DNA of 64,000 nt from an uncultured Clostridium sp. (GCA_937885015.1 CALAAS010000003.1:1-64000), one strand, 5' to 3'; positions 8,398 through 17,949 are shown, counted from the stretch's first letter. A program made the numbers and translations. The notes: generated by a model not told the origin, from the sequence alone.

Positions 8398-8446
8398 AGA
8401 AACTCGCTCGCGAGTTTCTCCGCCTGCGGCGGGTCGCTTCTGCGAC
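8398..8446. other. Three consecutive short hairpins
   Basis: AGAAACTCG/CGAGTTTCT (8398-8406/8411-8419, loop CTCG), CCGC/GCGG (8420-8429) and GTCGC/GCGAC (8433-8446, loop TTCT) follow one another without gaps and lead straight into repeat copy B. They sit upstream of the unknown gene ending at 7489. Likely part of the same repeated element or a leader structure. Confidence 0.5.
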
Positions 8447-8525
8447 AAAATTCCTTTTCGCCGCATGGCAATCCTCGCGGAGCGTTTTTTATTGTATAGG
8501 AAGTAATTTCCTATGCAATAAAAAA
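8439..8525. repeat. Dispersed hairpin repeat, copy B
   Basis: Close relative of copy C at 55723-55810 over about 87 bases, including GCCGCATGGCAATCCTCGCG and the hairpin TATTGTATAGGAA-GTAAT-TTCCTATGCAATA flanked by T and A runs. It lies between the nifJ terminator and the promoter region of the downstream two-gene operon. Confidence 0.85.
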
Positions 8526-8554
8526 GAGGCCTGATTTTTCCTGTGACGCAAAAC

Positions 8555-8595
8555 AGGGCCCGGGAACGGAAAATCCGTCTCCCAGGCCCCGCCTG
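8555..8595 (-). terminator. Terminator of nifJ
   Basis: On the minus strand GGGCCTGGGAGACGGA and TCCGTTCCCGGGCCC form a long GC-rich stem with a TTTT-type loop, followed by TGTTTTGCG, about 20 bases after the nifJ stop. Confidence 0.8.
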
Positions 8596-8613
8596 TATTA
8601 CGTTTCTGTTTTA

Positions 8614-11600
8614 TTAGTCGTTTCCGTACAGAGTTACCAGTTTGTTCAGATACTGATATCTCTCTTTTGCCTCTTCCTCATTTCTTGCAGCAAGGGCATT
8701 TGCTCTCTCCGGATTCTTGAGAGCCAGAGATGCGTAACGAACCTCGCCCTTTAAGAATGCCTGATAATCGCCGGTCGGAGCTTTGCTGTCCAGAACGAAC
8801 TTCTTCTCAGCTGCCGGATTGTACCGGAAGTTGTGCCAGTAACCGCACTCTACTGCCAGTTTTTCCTCAGTCTGAGCCTTGTCCATACCCTTCTTGATAC
8901 CATGATTGATACACGGAGCGTATGCAATGATCAGGGACGGACCCGGATATGCCTCTGCCTCTGCGATTGCCTTCACTGTCTGTGCATAGTCAGCACCCAT
9001 GGAAATCTGTGCAACATACACATAACCGTAGCTCATGGCGATGGAAGCAAGATCTTTCTTCTTGGTATCCTTACCGCCTGCAGCGAACTGTGCTACCGCA
9101 CCGGTCGGGGTGGATTTGGAGGACTGGCCGCCGGTATTGGAATATACCTCTGTATCGTAAACCATGATGTTGATATCCTTACCGGATGCCAGTACGTGGT
9201 CTACACCGCCAAAGCCGATATCGTATGCCCAGCCGTCTCCACCGAATACCCACTGGGATTTCTTGGCAAGGAAGTCTTTATTCTTAACAATCTCCTTGCA
9301 GTTCGGGCAGTCGATGCCATCGAGAGCCGCCACCAGCTTATCAGTTGCTGCGCCGTTTAACGCGCCGATTCCGAAGGTATCCAGCCACTCTTTGCAGGCT
9401 GCCTTTACCTCATCGCTGGCCTGATCTGCAGCCATAACAGCCTCAACCTTAGCCTTTAAGCCGTCACGGATTGCATTCTGAGCCAGAAGCATACCATAGC
9501 CAAACTCTGCGTTATCCTCGAACAGGGAGTTATCCCATGCCGGTCCCTTACCAGCTTTGTTTACCGTGTAAGGTGTGGACGGTGAGGAGTTGCCCCAGAT
9601 GGAAGAACATCCTGTTGCGTTGGAGATATACATACGGTCACCAAACAGCTGCGTAATCAGCTTTGCGTACGGAGTCTCGCCGCAGCCTGCGCATGCGCCG
9701 GAGAACTCCAGCAGCGGCTGTTTGAACTGGCTGCCTTTAACCGTATTCTCTTTAAATTTATCGATCACATCCTGCTTGATCGGCAGTGTCTGACCGTAGT
9801 CGAAGCCTTTCTGAGCCTCTACGTTCTTCTCCAGGCTTACCATGGTAAGAGCCTTCTCGCCCTTCTTGCCAGGACAAACATTTGCACAGGAACCGCATCC
9901 CGTACAGTCAAGTGCGGAGATGGTCATCGCAAACTTGTACTGCGGCATACCGGTCATGGGCAGAGTCTTCGTTCCCTCCGGTGCGCCTGCAGCCTCTTCC
10001 TCTGTCATGGCGATAGGACGGATAACGGCGTGCGGACATACGTAGGAACAGAAGTTACACTGGATACAGTTATCCGGATTCCATACCGGAACATTTACTG
10101 CGATACCGCGTTTCTCATAAGCGGCAGATCCGGACGGAGTCGTACCGTCTACGTATTCCGTAAAAGCAGATACAGGCAGATTGTTTCCTTCCTGTGCATT
10201 TACAGCGGCCTGAACGGTGTTGACAAACTTCACAACATCTTCTCTTCCCTCGGTTGCCCGGGTCATGTCAAGGCCTTCATCCTCTGCCGTCTTCCAGCTG
10301 TCCGGAACCTGAATCTCTACCACGTTCTGAGCGCCGGCATCAATAGCAGCCCAGTTCTTCTTAACAACATCCTCGCCCTTGCGGCCGTAGGTTGCCTGAG
10401 CAGCCTTCTTCATCAGATCAATGGCTGTCTCTTCCGGAATGATGGCAGCCAGCTTGAAGAATGCGGACTGAAGAATCGTATTGATACGGGTCGGGCCCAT
10501 ACCGGTCTCGATACCAAGCTTCACACCGTCAATGGTGTAGAACTTAATAGCGTGGTCTGCGATAAATCTCTTTACCTGACCCGGTAAGTGCTGCTCCAGC
10601 TCTTCCTGGCTCCAGGGGCAGTTCAGCAGGAATGTACCGCCGTCAACCAGCTCCTGAACCATGTTGTACTTCCGGATATAGGCCGGGTTATGGCAGGCAA
10701 CAAAGTTTGCCTTGTGAATCAGATAGGTGGACTTGATCGGCTTATGGCCGAAACGCAGGTGAGACATGGTCACACCGCCGGATTTTTTGGAGTCGTAATC
10801 AAAGTATGCCTGTGCATACATATCTGTGTTATCGCCGATAATCTTGATGGAGTTCTTGTTGGCTCCAACCGTACCGTCTGCGCCGAGACCCCAGAACTTA
10901 CAGTTTACAGTTCCTTCCGGAGTCGTAACCAGCGGAGCGCCCAGCTCCAGAGACAGATTTGTAACATCGTCCACAATACCGATGGTAAACTGTTTCTTCT
11001 CTGTATTGTCATAAACGGCCACGATCTGTGCCGGTGTCGTATCCTTGGAACCAAGGCCGTAACGTCCCGTGAAGATCGGAGTCTGATCAAATTTCGTTCC
11101 CTTTAAGGCTGCAACTACATCCAGGTACAGCGGCTCGCCCAGAGCGCCCGGCTCTTTCGTACGATCCAATACGGAGATCTGCTTAACTGTATCCGGAATC
11201 GCATCTACCAGCGCGCTGGCTACGAACGGACGGTACAGACGTACCTTTACAACACCGACTTTTCTGCCCTGTGCTACCAGGTAGTCAATGGTCTCTTCGA
11301 TGGTATCGTTGACAGAACCCATGGCAATGATTACGTGCTCTGCATCCGGAGCACCGTAGTAGTTGAACAGCTTGTAATCTGTACCGATCTTTTCATTTAC
11401 CTTGTCCATGTACTCCTGTACAATGGCCGGAAGAGCATCATAGTAGGGGTTGCATGCCTCTCTTACCTGGAAAAAGATATCCGGGTTCTGGGCAGAACCT
11501 CTCTGGCAGGGATGATTCGGGTTCAGGGCATTCTTTCTGAACGCATCGATGGCATCCATGTCGGCCATGTCCTTCAGATCCTCGTAATCCCAGGTCTCGA

Positions 11601-12147
11601 TCTTCTGGATCTCATGGGAGGTACGGAATCCGTCAAAGAAGTTGATAATCGGAATCTTGCCCTTGATGGATGCCAGATGAGCAACCGGGGTCAGGTCCAT
11701 AACTTCCTGTACGCTGGACTCGCAGAGCATCGCACAGCCGGTCTGGCGGCATGCATAAATATCAGAATGGTCTCCAAAGATGGATAACGCGTGGCTGGCC
11801 AGCGCACGAGCGGATACGTTGAATACGCCCGGAAGCTGCTCGCCTGCAATTTTATACAGGTTCGGGATCATCAGAAGAAGACCCTGAGAAGCTGTGTACG
11901 TAGTCGTCAGCGCACCGGCTGCCAGAGATCCGTGTACTGCACCGGCTGCACCTGCCTCCGACTGCATCTCCGTGATCTGAACCGTGTGGCCGAAAATGTT
12001 GGTTCTTCCGTCAGTTGCCCATTCGTCTGTGGCTTCCGCCATAGGAGAAGAAGGGGTAATCGGATAGATCGCCGCCACATCGGTGTATGCATAGGATGCA
12101 TGTGCCGCTGCGTGGTTACCATCCATGGTTTTCATCTTTCTTGCCAT
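8614..12147 (-). CDS. nifJ: Pyruvate:ferredoxin (flavodoxin) oxidoreductase
   Basis: Oxidises pyruvate with CoA to acetyl-CoA and CO2, passing electrons to ferredoxin; central to anaerobic fermentation. The 1177-aa chain is the full homodimeric type. In order: the N-terminal TPP-interacting domain (YAYTDVAAIYPITPSSPMAE, about 20-39), the CoA-binding and gamma domains, two 4Fe-4S motifs (CIQCNFCSYVCPHA and CTGCGSCANVCPG), the cofactor region CAGCGETPYAKL with further cluster cysteines, and the TPP motif GGDGWAYDIGFGG with NTGGQSSKSTP. ATAGGAGGAACATTC precedes the ATG. Monocistronic, with its own promoter and terminator. Confidence 0.97.
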   Translation of the reverse strand: MARKMKTMDGNHAAAHASYAYTDVAAIYPITPSSPMAEATDEWATDGRTNIFGHTVQITEMQSEAGAAGAVHGSLAAGALTTTYTASQGLLLMIPNLYKIAGEQLPGVFNVSARALASHALSIFGDHSDIYACRQTGCAMLCESSVQEVMDLTPVAHLASIKGKIPIINFFDGFRTSHEIQKIETWDYEDLKDMADMDAIDAFRKNALNPNHPCQRGSAQNPDIFFQVREACNPYYDALPAIVQEYMDKVNEKIGTDYKLFNYYGAPDAEHVIIAMGSVNDTIEETIDYLVAQGRKVGVVKVRLYRPFVASALVDAIPDTVKQISVLDRTKEPGALGEPLYLDVVAALKGTKFDQTPIFTGRYGLGSKDTTPAQIVAVYDNTEKKQFTIGIVDDVTNLSLELGAPLVTTPEGTVNCKFWGLGADGTVGANKNSIKIIGDNTDMYAQAYFDYDSKKSGGVTMSHLRFGHKPIKSTYLIHKANFVACHNPAYIRKYNMVQELVDGGTFLLNCPWSQEELEQHLPGQVKRFIADHAIKFYTIDGVKLGIETGMGPTRINTILQSAFFKLAAIIPEETAIDLMKKAAQATYGRKGEDVVKKNWAAIDAGAQNVVEIQVPDSWKTAEDEGLDMTRATEGREDVVKFVNTVQAAVNAQEGNNLPVSAFTEYVDGTTPSGSAAYEKRGIAVNVPVWNPDNCIQCNFCSYVCPHAVIRPIAMTEEEAAGAPEGTKTLPMTGMPQYKFAMTISALDCTGCGSCANVCPGKKGEKALTMVSLEKNVEAQKGFDYGQTLPIKQDVIDKFKENTVKGSQFKQPLLEFSGACAGCGETPYAKLITQLFGDRMYISNATGCSSIWGNSSPSTPYTVNKAGKGPAWDNSLFEDNAEFGYGMLLAQNAIRDGLKAKVEAVMAADQASDEVKAACKEWLDTFGIGALNGAATDKLVAALDGIDCPNCKEIVKNKDFLAKKSQWVFGGDGWAYDIGFGGVDHVLASGKDINIMVYDTEVYSNTGGQSSKSTPTGAVAQFAAGGKDTKKKDLASIAMSYGYVYVAQISMGADYAQTVKAIAEAEAYPGPSLIIAYAPCINHGIKKGMDKAQTEEKLAVECGYWHNFRYNPAAEKKFVLDSKAPTGDYQAFLKGEVRYASLALKNPERANALAARNEEEAKERYQYLNKLVTLYGND

Positions 12148-12215
12148 AATGAATGTTCCTCCTATTATAGTGAATGTATCAGTAACTTATCCCTTGCTGG
12201 AAATTACCTGATAAT

Positions 12216-12243
12216 ATTATAACAACTTTTTGTTAAAATGCAA
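12216..12243 (-). promoter_or_regulatory. Probable sigma-A promoter of nifJ
   Basis: TTGCAT (12243-12238), a 16-bp spacer and TATAAT (12221-12216) on the minus strand, about 70 bases upstream of the nifJ ATG. The rest of the 207-base gap to the vanW-like gene holds only that gene's terminator. Confidence 0.65.
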
Positions 12244-12274
12244 ACGAAATTGATTATCCAATGCGTACTATTTT

Positions 12275-12313
12275 CAAAACAATTCCCGGGATGCTTTCCG
12301 CATACCCGGGAAT
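12275..12313 (-). terminator. Terminator of the VanW-family gene
   Basis: ATTCCCGGG and CCCGGGAAT (12313-12305 and 12290-12282) form a stem with a 14-base loop, followed on the minus strand by TGTTTTG. Confidence 0.8.
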
Positions 12314-12354
12314 CTCTTTCTTGTTTCAGTTGTTTTCCTCAGACAGCTTCTCGA

Positions 12355-14397
12355 TTATAGATCAGCCGGACCTCCGGGAACTACCGGATTGCCTGGCGAA
12401 ATCTGTCCCTCCGCCGGGTTCACCGGCCCTGGCTGCTCCGGTGCCTCTGTGCCGGCCGCCTCTCCGCCTGGTGTGAATGCCCCTTCGCCTGACTGAGACG
12501 GGTCTGGAACTGCGCTTCCCGGCCCTGCCGTCTCCGCACCGCTTGCGCTCTCTGCCAGACTCTCAGCTGCTGACTCTCCGGCTGATTCTGATTCGCCTGC
12601 CGTTGTAACCACTACACCGGAAGTATTTCTCTTTATGATCGCCGCTTTCCCGCGATAACTGCTGTTATGGAAAAATTCGCGGCTGACCTCTTTGTCATTT
12701 TCATATGTAACGAGATCCGTGGTCCACCGGCTTCCCGGTGTGGCTGCCTTTGCCTCTACCTGCTGATCCGGCTGGAGCGTCTGATCTTCCTCATAAACTG
12801 GAGCCGGCGGATCAATTTCGCTGGTCTTTTCCGACACCATGCGAATCTTCACACCGTCCTTCAAAATCGGAATCCCGTAAATGGAAATCGTCAGTTTTCG
12901 GTCAGAACTGCTAAAGCTGGCTTTTACAGCCACCGGATAATCCGAATTATTGACAAATTTAAAATCCGGTCCTCCGTAGCTGACTGCCGCATCTTCTCCA
13001 GGTGTCACATAAGATGGCTCATAACTGTGAGCATGGCGCTCCGTGCTCTTAAGTCCCGCAAATACAACGGCATTGTAGAGGGTGGAGGAAACCTGGCATA
13101 CACCGCCACCTGGCTCCTGTACGATTTCTCCGTTTAAGTAGGCAGTAGCCGGTTTGTAACCCTTAGCCTCCGTTCTCTCTCCTGTTGTATTATTAAAAGA
13201 GAATTCCTGACCTGGATTGACAATCGTACCGTTTAACGCCTGCACGGCCAGACGGATATTTTCATTTCGGTTGCTGTTGGACGTAGTAGTCGTTGTGTAG
13301 GTACTGATGGTCTTATATTTTTCCCGCAGCTGATCTGCCGTCAAATCCGGGGATACCTCTTTGACCTCTGCCTCCAGCACGGCGTCATACTCCTCTTTCT
13401 GAACAGCAGCAACCATGGTGGCTGCCAGCGCATCCTGATCAATGACGCGTCCCGTTGTGCCGCTGGTAAATTCAAATTTTCCCGTTTCTTTATTATATCC
13501 GGAGATACCGCCGTTCTTTGCCACCATGTTCCAGTTTCCCGCGATCAGAGCCGCCTCCGCCTTTGCTGCTTCCAAAAGATTATCTGTGGGAATGGAATAG
13601 GTTTCTCCAGGCTTCAGTTCACTGGCATAGAGTTCTTCCAAAAGCTGGTTTACATTGTCCTCCAGAAGATTTCCGACAGCCGCCTCTTTCTCCCCATACT
13701 TCACTTTCATGCTCCAGCCGTAGGCATCCAAAATCGCCTTCTTCGCCTCTTCCTGGGTCATCGCAGCAATGTCAACTCCGTTTACCATCACCTGTCCGGA
13801 AGCAGAAGATTCCAGACTGGAGGAAGCCTCTGTGCTGGCATCGGTACCGCCTCTGCGGCAGCTCTTTCCAATCAGTGCCGCGCATAGGATTACCACCAGA
13901 ACACCAATCACAATCAAAAGAATCTGAGTAATATCCAGATTTTTTCTTCTTTTATGGCGTCCACCACCGCGCTGGGAGGAATATCCACCGCGGACGGAAG
14001 AACCACCGCGGCCAGAAGCACTGTTGTGACCGGAAACACCACTGTGGCCGGAGGTACCGCTGCGACTGGAAACACTGCTGCGGCCGGAAACACCACTGTG
14101 GCCGGAGGCACCGTTTCGACTGGAAACGCTGCTGCGGCCGGAAGATGCAGCAGTCCGCCCGGAATAACGGGAGTCTGTACTCCGCCCGGATCCACTGGAA
14201 CCAACCCCGCTGCTTCTGCCCGAAGAGGTCCCCCTGGCCTCAGAACCTGTAGTTCTTCCGGATTCGCCGTATCCAGAGGTGGCACCGCGACCGGAAACCT
14301 TGTAACCGGAGATGGTACGTCCAGAATAGGGAACCCGTCCGGCTCCCCCGTATCCATTTCCCTCTCCGCGGGAGGGAGTTCTGTTGTAATCACTCAT
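12355..14397 (-). CDS. VanW-family membrane-anchored protein with disordered N-terminus
   Basis: 680 aa. Residues 1-155 are a low-complexity Ser/Gly/Arg tail that should stay in the cytoplasm, ending in the basic cluster RHKRRK before one membrane segment (about 156-177). Outside follow a putative peptidoglycan-binding region with VNGVDIAAMTQEEAKKAI and the VanW domain (PGQEFSFNNTTGERT, GGGVCQVSSTLYNAV, RHAHSYEPSYV). The C-terminus is again low-complexity (Glu/Ala/Gly/Pro). VanW proteins are known from some vancomycin-resistance clusters but most, like this one, stand alone with unknown cell-wall roles. Two exact-register 18-aa repeats lie at residues 87-122. Confidence 0.85.
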   Translation of the reverse strand: MSDYNRTPSRGEGNGYGGAGRVPYSGRTISGYKVSGRGATSGYGESGRTTGSEARGTSSGRSSGVGSSGSGRSTDSRYSGRTAASSGRSSVSSRNGASGHSGVSGRSSVSSRSGTSGHSGVSGHNSASGRGGSSVRGGYSSQRGGGRHKRRKNLDITQILLIVIGVLVVILCAALIGKSCRRGGTDASTEASSSLESSASGQVMVNGVDIAAMTQEEAKKAILDAYGWSMKVKYGEKEAAVGNLLEDNVNQLLEELYASELKPGETYSIPTDNLLEAAKAEAALIAGNWNMVAKNGGISGYNKETGKFEFTSGTTGRVIDQDALAATMVAAVQKEEYDAVLEAEVKEVSPDLTADQLREKYKTISTYTTTTTSNSNRNENIRLAVQALNGTIVNPGQEFSFNNTTGERTEAKGYKPATAYLNGEIVQEPGGGVCQVSSTLYNAVVFAGLKSTERHAHSYEPSYVTPGEDAAVSYGGPDFKFVNNSDYPVAVKASFSSSDRKLTISIYGIPILKDGVKIRMVSEKTSEIDPPAPVYEEDQTLQPDQQVEAKAATPGSRWTTDLVTYENDKEVSREFFHNSSYRGKAAIIKRNTSGVVVTTAGESESAGESAAESLAESASGAETAGPGSAVPDPSQSGEGAFTPGGEAAGTEAPEQPGPVNPAEGQISPGNPVVPGGPADL
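14032..14139 (-). repeat. 54-bp tandem repeat inside the VanW-family gene
   Basis: Two adjacent in-frame 54-bp units encode residues 87-104 and 105-122; both read GRSSVSSR-x-G-x-SGHSGVS. Such a repeat can expand or contract without breaking the frame. Confidence 0.75.
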
Positions 14398-14604
14398 ACT
14401 ATATCACCCATCTATATCATCACTCTAATAAAAACCGTTAAATCTCTGCTACAGTATAGCACAATTCCGGAAAAAAAAAATAACTAATTTCTTAAATTTA
14501 GAGCTCCTCCCCTCGAAGCTGCAAAATAAATTTCGCAAAAAGCCTCATCCTTTCTTGACTTTTCAGGAGCAGGAAGGTACCCTTCAAGAAAAGGAGGCGA
14601 TACT

Positions 14605-15462
14605 ATGCCAAGCATTGACACTTTTATCGATTTACATGTTCACTCAACAGCTTCCGACGGCACTCTGACTCCGGCTGAAGTGACCGCCCTGGCAGAAAAG
14701 CAAAAACTTTCCGCCTATGCCCTCACCGATCACGATACAGTCTCCGGCATACGGGAAGCCCAACAGGCCGCCGGGCCAAACGGGCCGACAGTCATCCCAG
14801 GTATTGAAATTTCCTGTCCCTGGGAAGGACTGGAAATTCACATCCTCGGCCTGTTTCTGGATCCGGAAAACCCGGCGCTTTTGGAGGCACTCGCTGCCCT
14901 TCGACAGGAGCGGGATAACCGAAATGAACAAATTCTCTCCCGCATGATACAGGATGGCATTTCTATTTGCCGGGAGGATCTGACGTTTGGCTCCCCGAAT
15001 ACCGTAATTACCCGCGCCCATTTTGCCCGTGCCATGATGCAGAAAGGTCTGGTTTCTTCCATGGAGCAGGCCTTTAACCGCTACCTTGGACGCGGAAAAC
15101 CTTATTTCTTCCAGAAAAAAATGATGGAACCAAAAATGGCTATCCATCTGATCCGACAGGCCGGCGGATTCCCTGCCCTGGCCCACCCGGTGCAGTATAA
15201 GCTGGGATGGAAGAAGACAGAAGAACTGCTTTCAGTCCTAACCCAGATGGGACTCATGGGGGTGGAGGTTTATTATTCCTCCCACACCCAGAGCGACAGC
15301 CTCCGCCTCCGGGAAATCGGAAAACGTCTTGGCCTTCTCTCCACTGGAGGCTCTGATTTCCATGGCGCCAATAAACCGGATATTCAACTGGGTTTTGGTT
15401 ATGGTGGCCTGCGCGTCTCCTCACTCTTACTGGAGGATATCCGAATCCGTCTGGGACGCTAA
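14605..15462 (+). CDS. PHP-domain phosphoesterase (YciV/RNase AM-like)
   Basis: 285 aa, cytosolic. The metal ligands of the PHP fold are all visible: H11 and H13 in DLHVHSTASDGTLTP, D18, H43 in TDHDT, E68 in PGIEIS, H79, H194 in ALAHP, and D251/H253 in GGSDFHG. Relatives of this size remove nucleotides from the 5' ends of RNA or hydrolyse 3',5'-nucleoside bisphosphates (pAp). AAGGAGGCGATACT precedes the ATG. Its 3' end overlaps the convergent hemC-cobA-hemD gene by 36 bases. Confidence 0.88.
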   Translation: MPSIDTFIDLHVHSTASDGTLTPAEVTALAEKQKLSAYALTDHDTVSGIREAQQAAGPNGPTVIPGIEISCPWEGLEIHILGLFLDPENPALLEALAALRQERDNRNEQILSRMIQDGISICREDLTFGSPNTVITRAHFARAMMQKGLVSSMEQAFNRYLGRGKPYFFQKKMMEPKMAIHLIRQAGGFPALAHPVQYKLGWKKTEELLSVLTQMGLMGVEVYYSSHTQSDSLRLREIGKRLGLLSTGGSDFHGANKPDIQLGFGYGGLRVSSLLLEDIRIRLGR

Positions 15463-17949
15463 TGCCCGAATACTCTCATATAATGCTTCCTCTGACGCTT
15501 CTTTTGCCAGAACAGTCCGCATACCGGCTTTTCTGGCTTTTTCTTCTGTCCTGCTTCCAATACAGACTGCTATAAAATGGAAACGCGGCGCATCACTGCT
15601 TTCTCCAAACCACCTCACAAATCCTTCCACCGTGGAAGCGCTGGTAAAGGTTACCGCGCTCAGCTGGCCGTCTTCTGCCAGCTGGCAGACCCGCTCTGAG
15701 AAAACAGAAGAAGGGGTATACTCTGTGTCGTAAAGAATTGCCTCCTTCCAACACACACCGTGGCGGGTCAGCGCCTCCGTGAGCTCTTTTGATCCCCGTC
15801 TTGCCCGCAGGATCAAAACTTTTTCTCCCGGCATAACCATATTTCCAAGTCCTTCACCCAATTCATTGCTGTAAAACCGTTCCGGCATATAGTCTGGATA
15901 CAGTCCGCTTTTTTTCAGTCCCTCTGCCGTTCCAGAACCAATCACCGCAATCCGGATCCCTGCCAGTGAACGGATATCCCGATGGCCTTCTGCCATCTTT
16001 TCCAGAAAAATACGGACTCCCGCCGGACTTGTAAATACCAGCCAGCCGTAAAACGAAAGACGATCCAGTTCTTTTTGAAGCCGCCTTCCCTCCCCGCTTT
16101 CCGGGGAAACGGGAGTGATCCGGACGGCAGGCAGCTCCAACACCTCTGCCCCCTCTGCCCGGAGCCTTGATGCCAGACGTTCCGACCTCTCTCTGGGGCG
16201 CGTAATCAAAATCCGCATTCCTGCCAGAGGACGTTTTTCTGCCCAGGAACAAACCGGCTCCAGACGGCATACATCTCCCACCAGCAGAATGGCCGGAGCC
16301 TGGATACCGGCTTTTCTTCCATCCTCCTCAAGACGCTCCAGAGTGGAAATCAGTTTTCTCTGATTCGCCAGAGTTCCGGACTCCAGAAATGCCGCCGGAG
16401 TCTCTGGATCCATTCCTGCCCGCAGAAGGCCGCTGCAGATTGTCCCAGCCTCCGCCACCCCCATCAGAAAACAAAGTGTGCCCCCCATCCGGACCATGGC
16501 CTCATAATCAAAGCCCTCCGGCGTTCCATCCTGGCGATGGCCCGTTATAATATGAAAGGACGATGCCAGTCCCCGCTGGGTAATAGGAATACCGCAGTAG
16601 GCCGGTACTGCCACTGCAGAACTGACACCCGGAACAATCTCAAAAGGAATTTCATGTGCGTGAAGAACCTCTGCTTCTTCGCCTCCGCGCCCGAACACAA
16701 GAGGATCTCCCCCCTTCAGGCGCACCACATTTCCGCCCCGGCGTCCCTCCTCCACCAGAATCCGGTTAATATCTTCCTGGCTCTTATAGTGAGATCCGCT
16801 CCGCTTTCCCACGAAAATGGTTCTTGCCCCATCCGGAATCCAGCCCAGTACCGCATTGCCCAAAAGCGCATCATATACCACTGTATCCGCCTGGGCCAGA
16901 AGTTCTCTGGCCCGCAGTGTCATAAGTCCGGCATCTCCCGGCCCTGCTCCTACCAGATATACTTTTCCGGGTCGACGGATCGTCTTTCCGCCACCGGAAC
17001 TTAGATACACCGCCAGATCGCGGCCTATCTTTTCTGCCTTACCCGGATCCCCCTGCGCTGTCCCCACCCGACACGCTCCTGTTTTTTCGTCCCAGTAAAG
17101 ACCGCGAATATGTAAAGTTTCTCCCTCACTCCATGAAATGGCAGCAGAAGGCGATGTACACCCCCCATTGACAGCAGACACAAAGCTGCGCTCCGCCATA
17201 GCCTGAACCTCGGCCCGCCTCTCAGAAAGATCCCGGACAAACTTCCATCCCGGATCCCGGCGTCCCTGTACAGCTAAAATCCCCTGCCCAGCCGCCGGAA
17301 TCATCTCTTCCACAGAAAAAAAGCGGCTGATTCTGCTGGAAAGTCCCAGGCGTATCAACCCGGCTGCTGCCAAAATCAGGGCATCATACTCTCCAGAATC
17401 CAGCTTTCTAAGCCGTGTCTGCAGATTGCCCCGCACATTTTTAAATTGTGCAGTGGGAAACAGCAATTCCCCCTGCATCTTTCTCCGTCGGCTGGAGGTT
17501 CCAATCACCGGATCCGGTGGAAGCTCCGAAAGTCCGGCCCGCAGCACCAGCGCATCCCTGCAGTCCTCCCGCTCCAGATATGCCAGCACCGGAAGCTCCT
17601 CCCGGGTTTCCATAGGCATGTCTTTCAGAGAATGTACTGTCAAATCACACCGTCCCTCAAGCAGCGCGCGGTCCAACTCTTTCACAAATAGACCTTTTCC
17701 ACCTGCCTGCTCCAGCGGCCTGTCCAAAATACGGTCTCCGGAAGTTTTCATGGTAAGCAGCCGGATATCTGCATCCGGCCTCCTGTTATGAAGCTGTTCT
17801 ATGGCAATCTGTGCCTGGCAAACTGCCAGCTGGCTATCCCGGCTTGCCACCCGAATTTGGATGGCAGCCTGCCTTTCCTCTCCATGTGCACCTTTATTCT
17901 CCCGGGAATTTTCCTGTTTCTCCCGATTCCATTCCATTTTTTTATCCAT
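15427..17949 (-). CDS. hemC-cobA-hemD: Trifunctional HemC-CobA-HemD fusion (PBG deaminase / uroporphyrinogen-III methyltransferase / uroporphyrinogen-III synthase)
   Basis: Makes hydroxymethylbilane, closes it to uroporphyrinogen III, and methylates this to precorrin-2, all in one chain of about 840 aa. HemC (about 25-320) shows IRVASRDSQLAVCQAQ, GGKGLFVKELD, VHSLKDMP, GTSSRRR and the dipyrromethane-cofactor cysteine in GGCTSPSAA. The SUMT domain (about 335-575) shows KVYLVGAGPGDAGLMTLRA, VVRLKGGDPLVFGRGGEE and GVSSAVAVPAYCGIP. HemD (about 580-840) has the weakly conserved two-lobed pattern (ILITRPRERSERLASRL, VFTSPAGVRIF, TFTSASTVEGFV). The start at 17949 has AAGGAG upstream and overlaps the sirC stop; 17970 is also in frame. 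CobA-HemD fusions are common, the triple fusion less so. Confidence 0.93.
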   Translation of the reverse strand: MDKKMEWNREKQENSRENKGAHGEERQAAIQIRVASRDSQLAVCQAQIAIEQLHNRRPDADIRLLTMKTSGDRILDRPLEQAGGKGLFVKELDRALLEGRCDLTVHSLKDMPMETREELPVLAYLEREDCRDALVLRAGLSELPPDPVIGTSSRRRKMQGELLFPTAQFKNVRGNLQTRLRKLDSGEYDALILAAAGLIRLGLSSRISRFFSVEEMIPAAGQGILAVQGRRDPGWKFVRDLSERRAEVQAMAERSFVSAVNGGCTSPSAAISWSEGETLHIRGLYWDEKTGACRVGTAQGDPGKAEKIGRDLAVYLSSGGGKTIRRPGKVYLVGAGPGDAGLMTLRARELLAQADTVVYDALLGNAVLGWIPDGARTIFVGKRSGSHYKSQEDINRILVEEGRRGGNVVRLKGGDPLVFGRGGEEAEVLHAHEIPFEIVPGVSSAVAVPAYCGIPITQRGLASSFHIITGHRQDGTPEGFDYEAMVRMGGTLCFLMGVAEAGTICSGLLRAGMDPETPAAFLESGTLANQRKLISTLERLEEDGRKAGIQAPAILLVGDVCRLEPVCSWAEKRPLAGMRILITRPRERSERLASRLRAEGAEVLELPAVRITPVSPESGEGRRLQKELDRLSFYGWLVFTSPAGVRIFLEKMAEGHRDIRSLAGIRIAVIGSGTAEGLKKSGLYPDYMPERFYSNELGEGLGNMVMPGEKVLILRARRGSKELTEALTRHGVCWKEAILYDTEYTPSSVFSERVCQLAEDGQLSAVTFTSASTVEGFVRWFGESSDAPRFHFIAVCIGSRTEEKARKAGMRTVLAKEASEEALYESIRALASQTDSDILQ

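Noticed and set aside
8833..11787. Several open frames of 140-190 codons on the plus strand opposite nifJ
   Set aside because: All mirror the strongly biased codons of nifJ; none shows domain motifs or a start site.
12355..14397. Vancomycin-resistance determinant
   Set aside because: Only a VanW-type domain is present; vanH, vanA/B, vanX or a VanRS pair are not. VanW-domain proteins are common in sensitive Firmicutes.
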